Shown here in pieces: positions 10,811 to 22,553 of a stretch of 64,000 nucleotides of DNA (position 1 is its first letter; each line of letters opens with the position of its first letter). The position numbers and the translations under genes are program-made. The stretch spans positions 282,793,348 to 282,857,347 of the forward strand of contig NC_073746.1 in assembly GCF_029784135.1 (NCBI RefSeq). The letters are read 5' to 3'. The notes beneath the pieces are model-generated. The model saw only the letters and a list, made by a program, of their open reading frames with translations, ran no database searches and had not been told where the DNA came from. The DNA comes from Toxorhynchites rutilus septentrionalis. Its lineage: Eukaryota > Arthropoda > Insecta > Diptera > Culicidae.

Positions 10811-11690
10811 GAATAATTCGATATCGAATCCGAGGAGTGATAATGCTATGAACCAATATTATTTTAATTTTACTACTGATCTGATTTTTTCATAATCTAC
10901 TTGAAGATTCAAATGCAGAAATTTAGGTAATTATAACATTAAAAACACAATGGCTTCTCTTTGTTCATCGCAGTGCAGTGTACAGAAAATAGTAATTAGA
11001 TGAGCAGTGTTTCAATGGTTTCTTATATTCATCTATTAGGAAACTCTAAGCAATAAGACACTATCGTGACAGGCATCTTAGGACTCTGCAAAGAATGTGA
11101 TTCAAATGTAGATTTAGCTTATAGCACATAATACTTATGATTGTTGATTTTCGATCGATGTATGAAAGCTGTATGGAACTACGTCTGCTATGCGGACAAA
11201 CAGTGATTTTTCGGAAACATTTTTTCAAAATTGCTCAAATGTTTTCAAACAAAAAATGTTTGTTTGCATGTTGATCAAACGTATTACATTGCGAAGAATG
11301 CGAAACGGCGAAAAAGTCGATTTTGTTCATTTTTGTTTCAATAGCTAACAAAAATCTATATATAAGCAAAGAGTAAAATAATTATTTCGTCCCCAAGCCC
11401 CAGCCAACGAGCAGCCAATTTTCGCAATTTACGGTTTTACCCGACGCGAGATCCATCTCCCATCTCCGTCGCAACAACGATTCCAATGTTTTCCTAGACA
11501 CACCGTGATGGGCACAAAAGAAAAATTCACTACCATTTGAAATCAAAGTGTTCCAATATTTAAAGTTTTTTCGAACTTTTCGGTATTCCAGTCAATACTA
11601 CGTAAAAGTAGGTAATTAGTAGACCATTTTGCCATTTTAGATCGTTGATTTATTTTTGAGAAAACAAAAAAATCAATAGGAGTACCGGTA
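10811..11690. other. AT-rich non-coding stretch
   Basis: No gene is recognised. A GTCCCCAAGCCCC patch occurs near 11390 in otherwise AT-rich DNA. It separates the hAT-like nest from the mariner remnant. Confidence 0.5.
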
Positions 11691-11753
11691 TGTTTCTTGG
11701 TTTTTTTTTCTTTTCAAAAATTAATGCTTTATTCTGCAAAAATGGTTACAAAT

Positions 11754-12449
11754 TTAATTTTCAAAGTATTGCCCATCGCTAGTCACCACTTTTTTCCATC
11801 TTTCTGGCAAATCACGAATCCCTTTGCGAAAATAATCGGCCGGTTTGTCGGCAACCACGAATCGATCCTATTTATCAAAATTGGAGAAATATTCCGTGCG
11901 GTCGTCGATGTTGATGCTTGGCCGGGGTATCCATACGTTGCCCGACGTTTAGGATTGTCATAATGGACCCACTTTTCATCGCCAGTAACGATTCGATGCA
12001 AAAAAAAACCCTTTCTTTTATGCATTTGGAGCAGTTGTTCGCACGTTGAAAAACAGCGTTCGACATACCGTGGCTTCAATTCATACGGCACCCGATGTCC
12101 TATCTTTCGGATCAATCCCATTCCTTTTAAACGATGGGATATGGTTTGCTGAGCTACTCCAAGTGTATCGGCAAGTTCTTGTTGCGTCGGTGACGGAACT
12201 TGATCGCGTAAAGCCTCCAATTCTTCGTCTGCAAACTTTTTTGGCGGTCCGGAACGTTCTTCGTCTTCCAAGTCAAAACTACCACCTTTAAACCGTGCAA
12301 ACCACGTCTGATACGTTCGCTCAGTTGGAGCGTGGTCACAATAAACATCCACCAAAATGCGATGACTTTCCGCAGCTGCGATTCTTCAATTTGAAGTAAT
12401 GAAGTAACACTCCCCGCAAAAACACTTTCGTTGGTACGAAATTCGACAT
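11754..12449 (-). pseudogene. Internally deleted mariner transposase
   Basis: The minus strand starts MSNFVPTKVFLRGVLLHYF at 12449. After a small frameshift it continues with DVYCDHAPTERTYQTWFARF, DLEDEERSGPPKKFADEELE, LADTLGVAQQTISHRLKGMG and the first catalytic Asp in VTGDEKWVHYDNPKRR. About 100 residues holding the second and third catalytic Asp are missing. The sequence then jumps to the C-terminal text DYFRKGIRDLPERWKK and ends at 11754. Mariner transposases are about 345 residues; this remnant has about 230. It cannot be active. I could not define clear terminal inverted repeats. Confidence 0.88.
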
Positions 12450-12499
12450 ATTCGAAGTGGCAAAAAACTATATTTTTTACGCTCCAACTTTTGGACATA

Positions 12500-15169
12500 T
12501 ACTGAAAAAGACGCGCAATGACAGTAGCTTTCCAACGAAAGTCTGGAAATTTGATTAACTGGAATAATAATCAAGTTAAGCCATCTGTTGTAAAACCGAA
12601 GAATCTTACCGTTACACCTAATACTTGTTCCTAAATGGGTACTTTCGGGGTATGACCGGTTTTGAGAGTTGATTGTTAATAAAAAGGGGGATGAATTTAT
12701 TTTTTGCGTCCATCACTGTACAAAATTTTTTTCAGCAGAGTAATCGCAATGAAATCAATGATTGAACCACAAAGTTAAACAGACGAAAATTCAGGATTTG
12801 TACCATTGAATCAATTCATCCCACGGAAATCACTTTTTTTAACCCATGTCAATACACACACCCGACAGCAACAAATTTCAGCAGCAGCACATTGCTAAAT
12901 GACATAAATCTTGAATGCTCGTATATCATCGGCAAATTTCCAACCATCACAGCGACTCCCAAGGACTCCCATACATTTAGTTTTATGGGACGCGTCTCGT
13001 CCCACGCGACTGTCTGGTTCGAGCTCGGCCCTGTTATTGTGGTAGGTCTGTGAAACCTGAACTATCTTCGCACGCCAAAATACGAAGCAGGTCATCCGAC
13101 GATTCTCCAGCAGGATGACAACCGCAACTGCGTCCACCGTAGAACGCGGATCGCCTGCCTCTTCTGGACATGTCCTCTTTCTCCCGCCATGATATGCATC
13201 CCGCGGAAAGGTAATCAGCGCGCGAAAAAGCAATAAATACATAAATAAATAAATTTATCGATTTTACGACCCCGACGCGGCCCGTTGGTACCTGGCCGAG
13301 ACGCAGAGTCTTGCTTACACGAACTGGTCCGAACGAAAGTGAAATTAAATGTATGGCCGGGCAGTTCTGCTGTGGAGCAGGCCCACGCCAAAATTTGTGC
13401 AATTTTTTTCCCAGCCGCAGCCGCAGCTGTTGCTGTGGCGGCTGCCCCCGGTGGAGTGCTAGGGTTACCAGTCAATTAGGAGTCGATAATTGTGCGGATC
13501 GCGCACTTGCGCGCTCGATTGCTTCGAGAACCACAAAAAGTCGGACGACAGACAGATAGACTGATTGCAAGCGGTGTAATGTTGTGATTTCGCGCATTTG
13601 TAATGCCTGCAGCGCACGACAGGATTATTGATTTGCGATGATTTGTAGCTACGGCTGCGGCTGACTTTGGCAATGAGCGGGAGGGGAATGAGCAAACACA
13701 CGTACATTCGTCCAGTTGGTCAGATTCGCGTAAGCATTGCCGTTTTACCGTTGTGCAACAAGTGATCAACTTACAATGTTTGAGCAGCCTAAACTTGGAA
13801 CGATTTTCATATGCAAAGTGTTTCGAACTCACCATTGATCCCAATGTTGGGATGAAATTATGTTTTTTTAACATGAACATACCTGAAATGAGAAGAAAGA
13901 AAAGAATAAGTATTTCATATCATCACTCGATTATGATCGAACCGTTACGAAGGTTACTTCGAAAGTATATCAATAATCGCAATCAACAAGATTGGGCGGC
14001 AAGGCAAACGACGTGTTTGATGTTTGCCGCTGTTCTATTCGTTCGATTCTGTCAAATACATTGGGCGAATTGCCGCGCTGTTCAAAAAGCAGTTGATTGT
14101 CACATCCCATAAATATCAATACGTCGAAATCACTTAACATTTTTCACTGCCGTTGTTTATCTTGTATCTATCCGATCGGCCAAACTATGTTAGAACATGT
14201 TATCCTACGCAGAGCAAATGACCCCTGTAAGGTGGACCAGCCAACAAAATATTGCCCATAAATCTCCCGCTCTAAATTCGCACAAGTTGATCTAATATCA
14301 AATTGCCATCGCCCGCCCATTCCAAATTGGCTGTAAATCATGACGACCCATCCACTGTCAAACGACTTGTAAACGTTTCGTGTCTCTCGCAATGCGATAA
14401 AATAGTTGTACGAGTATCAATTACATCATGATTTCACGCCCCAGCGCCCGATCATCAGCGATGGGAAACATGGTCTAGCTGACCGGCAGACTCCGGGGAC
14501 CATAATTCACACCATCAAGTTCGACGGCCTCCACATCACACGCTCGGCGACGAACCGGGTGGAGTCTATCGAATGCGGGAAACACAAATGACTCGAAAAA
14601 CAATGCCTGTTGGGCAACCGCTAGAAACCGGAGGGCAGATCATAAAAGCTAACAGTCCCGGGGCATAAATCTTCATCGGCGAGCGATGCAAAGCAGCTAG
14701 CCCGTATATGCAGGCTAACGATTTGTAATTAAGCATGTAAACAGTTATTAACGAATGAATGTAAATAGAGCTCACTGCTGATGTAAACATATTAAACAAA
14801 ACAAACAAAACGATTCATGATTACGGAAACGGTTTCCAAATAGAGCTAAATTGACGAGAAGGCGAGACTAAAGACGGGACATACGAGAAAGGGTCATAAA
14901 AGTAAAACTTGAACCACATAATACTATTTGTATCTCAATGAATGTTCGTACATTTACGAAAATATGGATTCTTGCCCTTTTAGTCAGTTTTGAATTTGAT
15001 ATGAAGATGGTCTAAACTAGCCATATTATACACTAAATATGGGGTAGCAAACAATCCTTTTTGTAATAACGGGTCTTTCATTGAGGACTTGTCAACTTTT
15101 TTCTAATAAAACACAGGTTTTTTGAGATATTGAGTTCAATTTTAATTTGGTTGTAGATCAACTCAACTT
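12500..15169. other. Non-coding stretch with GC-richer islands, no gene recognised
   Basis: Two patches (about 12930-13480 and 14430-14700) are less AT-rich than their surroundings, with CAGCCGCAG-type repeats near 13410-13450. They contain overlapping frames on both strands but no recognisable domain or codon pattern. Conserved non-coding DNA or a decayed exon are both possible. An AAATA-repeat tract lies at 13230-13255. Confidence 0.4.
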
Positions 15170-15850
15170 TTAAGAATGAAATTCTATTTCAGTCATATGA
15201 CCACCACAGGCCCGTTTACAGCGATCGATCCGTTGGACCCAATTTTCCCGCATTTGGCGAATTTCGCGTTGGACGTTGTCTCTGAGCTCTTCTAAGGTTG
15301 CTGGCTTGTTGGCATTTACCAGTGACTTGACATAGCCCTATAAAAAGAAATCCAATGGCGTCAAATCGCATGAACGAAGCGGCCAATCGATAGGTCCATC
15401 CAAAATTACTTTTCAATGAACCCATTGTAACGTGCGCTGTGTGGCAAGTGGCACCGTCTTGATGAAACTACATATCATTGATGTTAAATTTGTTTAATTC
15501 TGGCCAAAAATAGTCTTCCAACATGTCGCGATTGACGGTAACATAACGGTCGTTCTAATAGACAAAGAAATACGGCCCAATCACTTCTCAGGTATGAAAA
15601 CCACACCAAACAGTAATTTTTTGCGGATGCAATGGTGTTTCTTGAAGCACATGTGGGTTTGCATCTGACCAACAATGCATATTTTTCTTGTTGACAATTC
15701 ACCGATTCGTACCAAGTACTGCTTCAGCAAATCCAACCACCTCGCTCGCCAGGCTACTTTTTTCCTTCGATGGTGCGTTTGAATCAAAAGTCTAGCATCT
15801 ATTAAAACTTGATTTCTAAAATCTGAATAAGCAAGATGAAATTCAAACAA
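15170..15850 (-). pseudogene. Decayed IS630/Tc1/mariner-like transposase
   Basis: The minus strand reads, across several frames and stops, as a transposase C-terminal half. Around 15720-15590 there is DLLKQYLVRIGELSTRK and KKHHCIRKKLLFGVVF. Near 15390-15320 the catalytic end reads DWPLRSCDLTPLDFFL then a stop and GYVKSLVNANKPATLEELR. The end is VQRIDRCKRACGGHMTEIEF at about 15180. The PRSCDLTPLDFFLWG box is typical of an insect transposase family with this C-terminus (recalled). At least five in-frame stops or shifts show it is dead. Confidence 0.75.
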
Positions 15851-16031
15851 AAAATCCCTATCTTTAATCTCAATCTGGTTAATCCAGAATTTGAATCTGT
15901 GAACTAAAGCTGCAAACTGCAGGTTTAGAAACGAACTAGAAGTTTTTAAACACGTTGACTGCCACGTCAGTCACCGGTGACTCACATCGAGTTTTCACTC
16001 AGGCTGCGTCAATAACCGGAGACTGACAGTA

Positions 16032-17592
16032 CACTGCGTTTCACAACTATAGAACCACTCATTTTTCTGATTTTCCAGAGATATTTAGGAAGTCGGTTGA
16101 ATTAAAGTATATAATGAAGAATACTAGAACTATCTTCATTTAAAAGACTGGTCATTTGAACTTTATTGTTGTGTTCAGGTGCGTAAAATTCAAAAAACCA
16201 TAATTCCAGTGTTTCATAACTATAGAACCAGATTGAAAAACTCTCACTCCTTTTCAAAATAAAAGTCAATTTCACATGAATTACAATAAGTTTCTAATTC
16301 GTAGGTCATCTTTAGTTCTCAATCAGTTCAAATAACCCATTCGGGGTGGTTTTGAACAAGTTACGCCATGTTGTAGTATGTATCTCGTTCTACGCAGAGT
16401 ATACTACTCGTTCAAGCTCTTCAAATCACTGATACTGATTGTATGCTGCATATACTATTCGTACAATCACTCCTCATAAGTTCCTGACAGGGTTTTGATA
16501 TGGTAAACAAGCTGACCAGCCAAGAATCTGAAGCCCATATTCATTAACCCTGCCTCGACTTTCCGGATGTTATGAATTGATACCAAATTAGCTAATTGTC
16601 ACGGTGTTTTGCTGCACAAACAGAAGTAAATGATTCTGAAATACTTCATCGCACTTCTGACTATACATTAGAGTTGATGAAAAGTTATTTGATTCAGGCC
16701 GTTTAGAAAATAGTCTCCTCAAACCATCAAACTGCCGCCGGCAAAGTTACGAATTGAAAAAAATAAATGACACGTTTCGTAAATCCTTCCAGTATGAAGA
16801 AATTCAATTCAAGTTAAATTTCATTTTATCAGAGAAGTTCTCCTGAAATAGTGAAACCCAAAATATAATCGTCCACATTAGTTTTTGGACCCGCAGCTTT
16901 GGAGATGGGACTTTTATGGTTTGGGGAGAATTTTCTCAAAAAGGCCTGGTTTATGTAGCTTACCATCAACCCGAATGAACAGTTAGAAGTGCAACGATGT
17001 ATAACGAAGTACTTCCGAATCATTTACTGCTGTTTTTACATAGAAAATAATGTGATAATTGGGTAATTTGGCATCAATTCATAAAATTTGGAAAGTCAAG
17101 ACATGGTTTATTGAATAGGGGCTTCAGATTCTGGACTAATCAGCTTGTTTACCAGATCAAAACCCTATCAATAACTCATGAGGAGTGATCGTACGAATAG
17201 TAGATGCAGCTTACAAGTAGCATGTGTGATTTGAAGAGCTTAAACGAGCAGTATCCTCTGCGTATAACGAGATACACACTACAACATGGCGCAGCTGGAC
17301 CCTTGAATGGGTTATTTGAACTGATTGATAACTAAAGATGATCTACAAATTAGAAACTTAATGTAATTTATGTGGAATTTACGGTAATGTTGTATAGGAG
17401 TGAGAGTTTTTCCATCTGGTTCTATAGTTATGAAACACCGAACACAACAATGAAGTTTTGGCCATGCCTGGCCAGTCTTTTAAATGAAGATAGTTGTTAT
17501 ATCCTATACTATATACTTAAATTCAACCGACTTCTTACATATCTCTGGAAACCCAGAAAAAATGAGTGGTTCTATAGTTGTGAAACGCAGTG
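16032..17592. mobile_element. Tc1-like element with IR/DR ends and an inverted duplicate of its 3' half
   Basis: Both ends read CACTGCGTTTCACAACTATA inward. A second copy of the TTTCA-AACTATAGAACCA box lies about 172 bp inside the left end and about 150 bp inside the right end, the IR/DR arrangement of Sleeping Beauty-type Tc1 elements. The inverted similarity reaches ~500 bp (16032-16570 against 17090-17592). It includes transposase C-terminal coding text in both arms, which a normal TIR would not contain. TA is present on the left flank; the right flank reads ATA. Confidence 0.75.
16893..17330 (+). pseudogene. Tc1-like transposase remnant
   Basis: The plus strand reads GDGTFMVWGEFSQKGLVYVA at 16893, then a stop, then MYNEVLPNHLL. 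The final catalytic box is seen as LPDQNPINNS near 17140-17170, where most Tc1 enzymes have PDLNPIEN; the catalytic Glu position is Asn here. The remainder (VIVRIVDAAY, LKRAVSSAYNEI) runs to about 17300 with stops. The gene is dead by stops and by the changed box. Confidence 0.65.
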
Positions 17593-17648
17593 ATACGTTT
17601 AAAAATTTCCATAGAGTCGCTATAAATCCGCGGCACACAACGTGTTAA

Positions 17649-18576
17649 ACAGCTGATTCCAAACATTTACACTCATGTCAAGGTCCAAAACGAAAAACAA
17701 ACTATAGAGGATTGTTTCTTAGATACAACCGCATTGTTGACGTAGGACTAAGAAACTGTTCCTGTTGATTCTTTTGAGAGTAAACTCTTCAGTAAAACAT
17801 TTATTTTGTCGCTTGAGGCGCATCAGATGTCAAAGTCGTAGATATTACAACCTAAATCAAGAATCTAGGCAATCTAAGTTTTCATACATTGATATTGAAA
17901 ATGTACCAAAAATTAACACCAAGAAAAAGCATGCCTAAATAAAAAATTACGCAGTCGAAACGCTGTAAACACAAAACACAATGGAAATAACCAATTTTGC
18001 ATGTGTCATTAATAAAATTTTCAGTCATATGCAGATATTCAGACAATAATAGGAAACAAGTATTCAGACAATAATAGGAAACAAGTAGCACACTACATGT
18101 TTTTTTTTATAATCATCTCAGTTTCCAATTTTGGTGCACCAAAAACCAACCAGAACCAAACAGATGTCCAACATAGCACACACACCGAGCCATACAATGA
18201 TGCAGTGACAAAAGATGAAACATCACGTGAAAGAAGGTTTATGAGAAAATGTTTCTCGAATTCTCAGTCAAAACCAAGACCCTAGCATACCTATTCCAAC
18301 CAAAACAAATCGAGCGTAGGATTCGAAATCACCTTGTGGTTTGAACATATGTATGCTCCCGCAGCTAGCTAGCACAATTGTACGATAAATTATATTCTTC
18401 ACTTGGTTTCTAAGCTATGCATAATGCACGTTTTAAAATCCATAATTAAGCACAACAAAACAAATACAACAACTGGAACTGAGTTCTCCGTTTTCAGAAA
18501 CATGTGACATATGCGACGCACATCAGCAGAAATCTATTCTAATTTCTACCGAATTCAGATGCACTGGATGTAAAAA
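17649..18576. other. Non-coding stretch
   Basis: No gene is recognised. A partial copy of the GACGTAGGACTA motif lies at 17739-17750 and a 25-bp tandem duplication at 18036-18085. Confidence 0.5.
18036..18085. repeat. Perfect 25-bp tandem duplication
   Basis: Two adjacent identical units begin TATTCAGACAATAATAGG and end AACAAG. The lack of any difference suggests a recent slippage or an assembly duplication. Confidence 0.95.
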
Positions 18577-18854
18577 GAGTGCTCCCGTGGCCGAGTGGTT
18601 AGCGTCAAACCTAACACGCCGGGGGTTCGGGTTTGATTCCCGTTCTGGTCGGGGGAATTTTTCGTCAAAGAAATTTCCTCCGTCTTGCACTGTGGTCACG
18701 CGTATGCTAGAGCTTGCCACTCAGAATACATTGAAGACGTGTTATTTGGCAAATCTCAACTAAGTACTGATAAAAATGACGCAAGTAATATTACGTAGAG
18801 ACGGCGAAGTTCCTCTAGGAACGTTAGTGCCATATAAGAAGAAGAAGAAGAAGG
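18577..18854 (+). mobile_element. tRNA-derived SINE, family A, copy 1
   Basis: The head has a Pol III A box (TGGCCGAGTGGTTAGCG) and a B box (GGGTTTGATTCC). The body contains GGGGGAATTTTTCGTCAAAG and CTCAACTAAGTACTGATAAA, and the end is a (GAA)n tail. GATGTAAAA occurs at both flanks as a likely target duplication. It is non-coding and would need a partner LINE for movement. Copies in the window: 18921-19192, 23743-24024 and a fragment at 57776. Confidence 0.88.
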
Positions 18855-18920
18855 ATGTAAAATAAGATAACGGTTGAGATTTTTCAATTGCGTGATAGTT
18901 AGTTTCATTAAATATATTAT

Positions 18921-19192
18921 TTTCTTCTTGAATGGCGTTAACGTTCTCTGTGGAACTTTTGCCGTCTCAACGTATGCATTAACTAGCGTCATTTATTTAT
19001 ACTTAGTTGAGATTTCTTAAGCCAAATAACACGCCTTGAATGTATCCCGAGGGGCAAGCTCTAGATTACGCGTGACCACAGTGCAAGTCGAAGGAAATTT
19101 CTTTGACGAAGAAAAATCCCCCGTTCGGAACGGGAATCAAACCCGAACACCCGGCATGATAATGTGAGACGCTAACCACTCGACCACGGCAA
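18921..19192 (-). mobile_element. tRNA-derived SINE, family A, copy 2 (inverted)
   Basis: This is the same unit on the minus strand: the head at 19192 (GCCGTGGTCGAGTGGTTAGC) and the tail at 18921. It is more diverged than copies 1 and 3, with a changed head and small indels. It sits 66 bp from copy 1 in the opposite orientation, so the two could pair in a transcript. Confidence 0.87.
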
Positions 19193-19525
19193 TGACGATT
19201 CGCAGCAATGACGTAAGATGACTCAAGTCACGATATTCCCGAAGGCAGATGGTGTGACTATAGTTTGTCAATAGATGAGAATTGAAAAACTGTCCTCATA
19301 TGTTATCGACCCAGGTATCAAACAGGAGCTAAAAAATAAACAGGCTCCCATAATGAAACGAGAAACTTTGTTATCTCACGACAGCCGCGACGCAGAATGA
19401 AAAAGAGATTCTTTTTGTTAATATAATTGGCCTTGAAAGGGTCGATTGTATGGTGAGCTGCAGATACAGTTGCATCAATGTAGGCGCATGGTAGTCTAGT
19501 AGCATAGGGAGCCGTTAAAAATATA

Positions 19526-19887
19526 GGGTTGGGGAAAAAGAAATGTCGTATTTCTGATCGAAATTTGACGCTTTATTTAACATACTTAAAATTATCCAAT
19601 TTAAGTCAAATATGCGCCGTTTTGTTCACAAACTTTGTTGCCATTTAGAAGGCAACTTCATTATCGACGTTAAGTATGGCGAATTCTTGCATGGTGGACT
19701 CCATCTTTGACGCGCTATAACTTGAGACTGTAAAGGACAATCACAACACTGTCAAAACGACACTTGTAGCACAGATTGTCGTCTTTAAAAAGCCGTATAG
19801 TATGACCCGATGCGATAAGTACAACACAAGATATGTTTAAGTGTTGCCATATATTGAGAATATACGACATTTCTTTTTCCCCAACCC
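19526..19887. mobile_element. Internally deleted mariner (MITE-like)
   Basis: The 26-bp perfect inverted ends begin GGGTTGGGGAAAAAGAAATG. The minus strand near 19660-19580 still reads PSKWQQSL followed by a stop, as at the C-terminus of mariner transposases. At 362 bp the element is far below full length (~1.3 kb). TA is present at the left flank; the right flank reads AA then TA. Confidence 0.8.
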
Positions 19888-22101
19888 AATATCAGAATAT
19901 ATATTTTGTATATTTTATGACGAACCAGTAATTTTATATTTAGTTTGTTATCCGACGTTTGAATATCCTGATCCGATCAGAAGTTTTCCAATAAATTCTT
20001 CAGAGAAATCGATCTGAAAGCGCTCACAAGATGCACAAATTTTCACTAATTTTAAAGAAAAAATGACGGAGTTGGAATTAGTTACTTTTTCGTCCCCAAC
20101 CCTCAACCCAGAGATATAAGTAATTTCATTTGTAAAGATTCATAGTGAACAATGGTTTATTCTTGCTGTGGACGCCGTTTCGAGCCAAAAATTGATCTTC
20201 TTGTACGATATTTTTGCTCGGTTTGTATTTGAGGCAAACCCAGACCCTGCATTCCTGGATTTTCCCAGAGAGTTGTTGATATTTTTCAATGCAGCTTCCG
20301 ATGGCAAGTTCCACTACCACGTGTAAAGTTAATTGTTCTAATGATAGTTTTCCGTTAACCGAAACTTGTGAGAAGATCGTACAAGAAAAAATATTCCAGT
20401 TTCTACTTGTAAACAACTAGTTCCATGAAAATATTAAAAATAAGTTGTATTAATGAAATATTTGTTATAGAGAAGTTCATTCGATTCACATTCCATATAT
20501 TCTACGATATACAGTGTATCATGTAATCAGAATAACAACGATCACTTCGAATGTAACACGCCAAACGGCTGAGGTGGAAGTCGTGTGTGCAACAGATATC
20601 AAGCACGCCTCCTCATCGTAATGCAACACCTTCATTTCGGGGGAAATCTAGGGAGTTCAGCTGAGATATAAACAGCGCATAGCGTATAGCGTATATTGTG
20701 TCGATTCAAGCCCGACTGTCTACACCTACTTATGTCTGGAATTTTGTTCTAGTCCCAGAGAAAGTTCTGTTCCTGTTGAAAGGGCATCTGTTTTATTTCA
20801 CATCCAGGAGCATGCTATTCTCCATTTTAGTATGCTAATCCATTCACTGTGTTGGTGCGCCTCGCCAGCTGAGCGGCCACGGGAGAATAGTATTCCTGTG
20901 TTAAACACCGGCTCAAAATGACCACACCATCAGCACATATAATAATATTCAGATGAAACCACACCGCTGAATTATGTTTCGCTCCAATTCTCGTGCCGAG
21001 TGCCTCTTTCAAGGTGCTCCCCGGGTGGGCGCGGGAGCTCATCGCAACCAAGCGTTACGATGCGAAGCAACGCTTAGCTTATTGTTTATCTTTGGACGTT
21101 GGCAACTAGAACTGAATTGTTTAGATCTGGGAGCGATTGCGGGTAAACAGTTTAGGAGGAAAGATATTATTAGAGTACACTCATTGTACAGATTATGGCC
21201 TTAGAGCACGGACAGCTAAGTTTCGTTTAATAAACTCATCTAACATCATCTAGAGTAGCGATCAATTCTCTAGTTTTGTTATTTTTTTAATCTTAATTAA
21301 TTGCTTCGATAACAACCGATCATCCCCAAAAAGCGGAAATGTGCCATTAGCATTATCTAAATTCGTTGCAATAAATAAACCCATGGAATGTTGAACGTGA
21401 TAAAGGGGTTACCTTCAGTGACTTAGTATGTCACGTTGTCACGCCAATCGGGCAAGGTAAACTCAATATTTTACAGCAATTTTTTATGCAAATGGAACCG
21501 ATGCCGAAAATAGTTTGACAACCAAAAGTAGCAATAACCTATCGGTTCGTATCAGGTAGTTTTCAGAGGATTTTTTAATGATGGTATCATAACAGTTTGG
21601 GATAAGAACGCCAGCAGAAGAAGGCTGTACCGTTGATTATGGTATAGACTGCATGTATTGGGGCACAACTTTGAAGCATCAAAATCGATATAGGGAGATA
21701 ATGTATGGACCACGAAAAGATCAATACTCCTTCGTGTATTGTTTATAAAATAGCAATACACATTTACGGTTAGATAAATCTAGTTACAGGAAGTAGCGAA
21801 CACCGTTTCTTTAAGAAAAAAAACCGCGTAATCAGTTCGAACAACTTAACCATTTTCGGTCGTATGCTCTCAGCCATCAATTTTTTTTAAAAGTTCGAGT
21901 CGAATATCTGCTTTCAACCACCACAGTTCTTGGCAATCTTATACTTTATTAAACCATGTATCAGCACACTTTTTTTTCTGAAAGGACCTAAATGTCTAAT
22001 GAACCAGTCCACGACTTAATACGGAGGTCCTATGAATACTAGATAACAGTATTCGGTACAATCAAAAGATTTTAGCGTTAGAGAATAGTCACAATACAGG
22101 G
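19888..22101. other. Non-coding stretch, no gene recognised
   Basis: Only short frames occur. A CGTCCCCAACCC patch near 20090 may be a stray mariner end. A GC-richer patch at 20860-21060 has frames on both strands but no recognised domain. Confidence 0.45.
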
Positions 22102-22542
22102 TTTTTTCATCCCTTTAGTTTATTCATATAGGCTCATTAGCATTTTAGGTGTAACAGAGCCGGGTTTTAATCGTGTACATATTACATGTTTAGATCCTTA
22201 TGAATTGCAAATTACACAATAGTTAGTAGCCATTTAGGCGTATGAGTATTCCTTCTTTTCAACTATTATTCAGCAGACCGGACGGCGGAGACAGTTTATA
22301 TTGATCATTGTTGGGTTATTAATAGCACAACAGCCCGATGTTTCTTGCAGAGCAGAGCAGTTGTATGGATGAATCGACCTTATTATTCGACCGTGAATCG
22401 ATCTCCATCGCTGATGATTGTTGCGTTGTCGTAGTTATTCTATAACAACACAAAGATTGTCAATTGAGGACCCTGAGTTTTGAACTCACCATCAATCGCT
22501 TAGTAAGCGAACGCGCAACCAATGTGGCAACAAAGACCCTCA
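22102..22542 (-). mobile_element. tRNA-derived SINE, family B, copy 1
   Basis: The minus-strand head lies near 22540 and contains CACATTGGTTGCGCGTTCGC and the B-box-like GAGTTCAAAACTC. The body includes CTGCTCTGCTCTGCAAGA and the end is a T-run on the plus strand at about 22101. The flanks ACAATACAGGG and ACAATGTAGGG are an imperfect target duplication. It aligns along its length with 24391-24890. Confidence 0.8.
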
Positions 22543-22553
22543 ACAATGTAGGG

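Larger units (their letters stand above)
15946..17648. mobile_element. TTAA-flanked piggyBac-like MITE, split by a Tc1-like insertion
   Basis: TTAA at 15946-15949 and at 17645-17648 flank inverted ends: CACGTTGACTGCC on the left and the reverse complement CACGTTGTGTGCC on the right. TTAA duplication is the signature of piggyBac-type elements. Removing the inner element (16032-17592) leaves only about 134 bp of MITE. The left end has one extra A after TTAA. The MITE is older than the Tc1-like insertion inside it. Confidence 0.5.

Noticed and set aside
13034..13559. Ala/Cys-rich frames around the CAGCCGCAG tract
   Set aside because: Open frames come from the GC-rich repeat in several phases; no domain.
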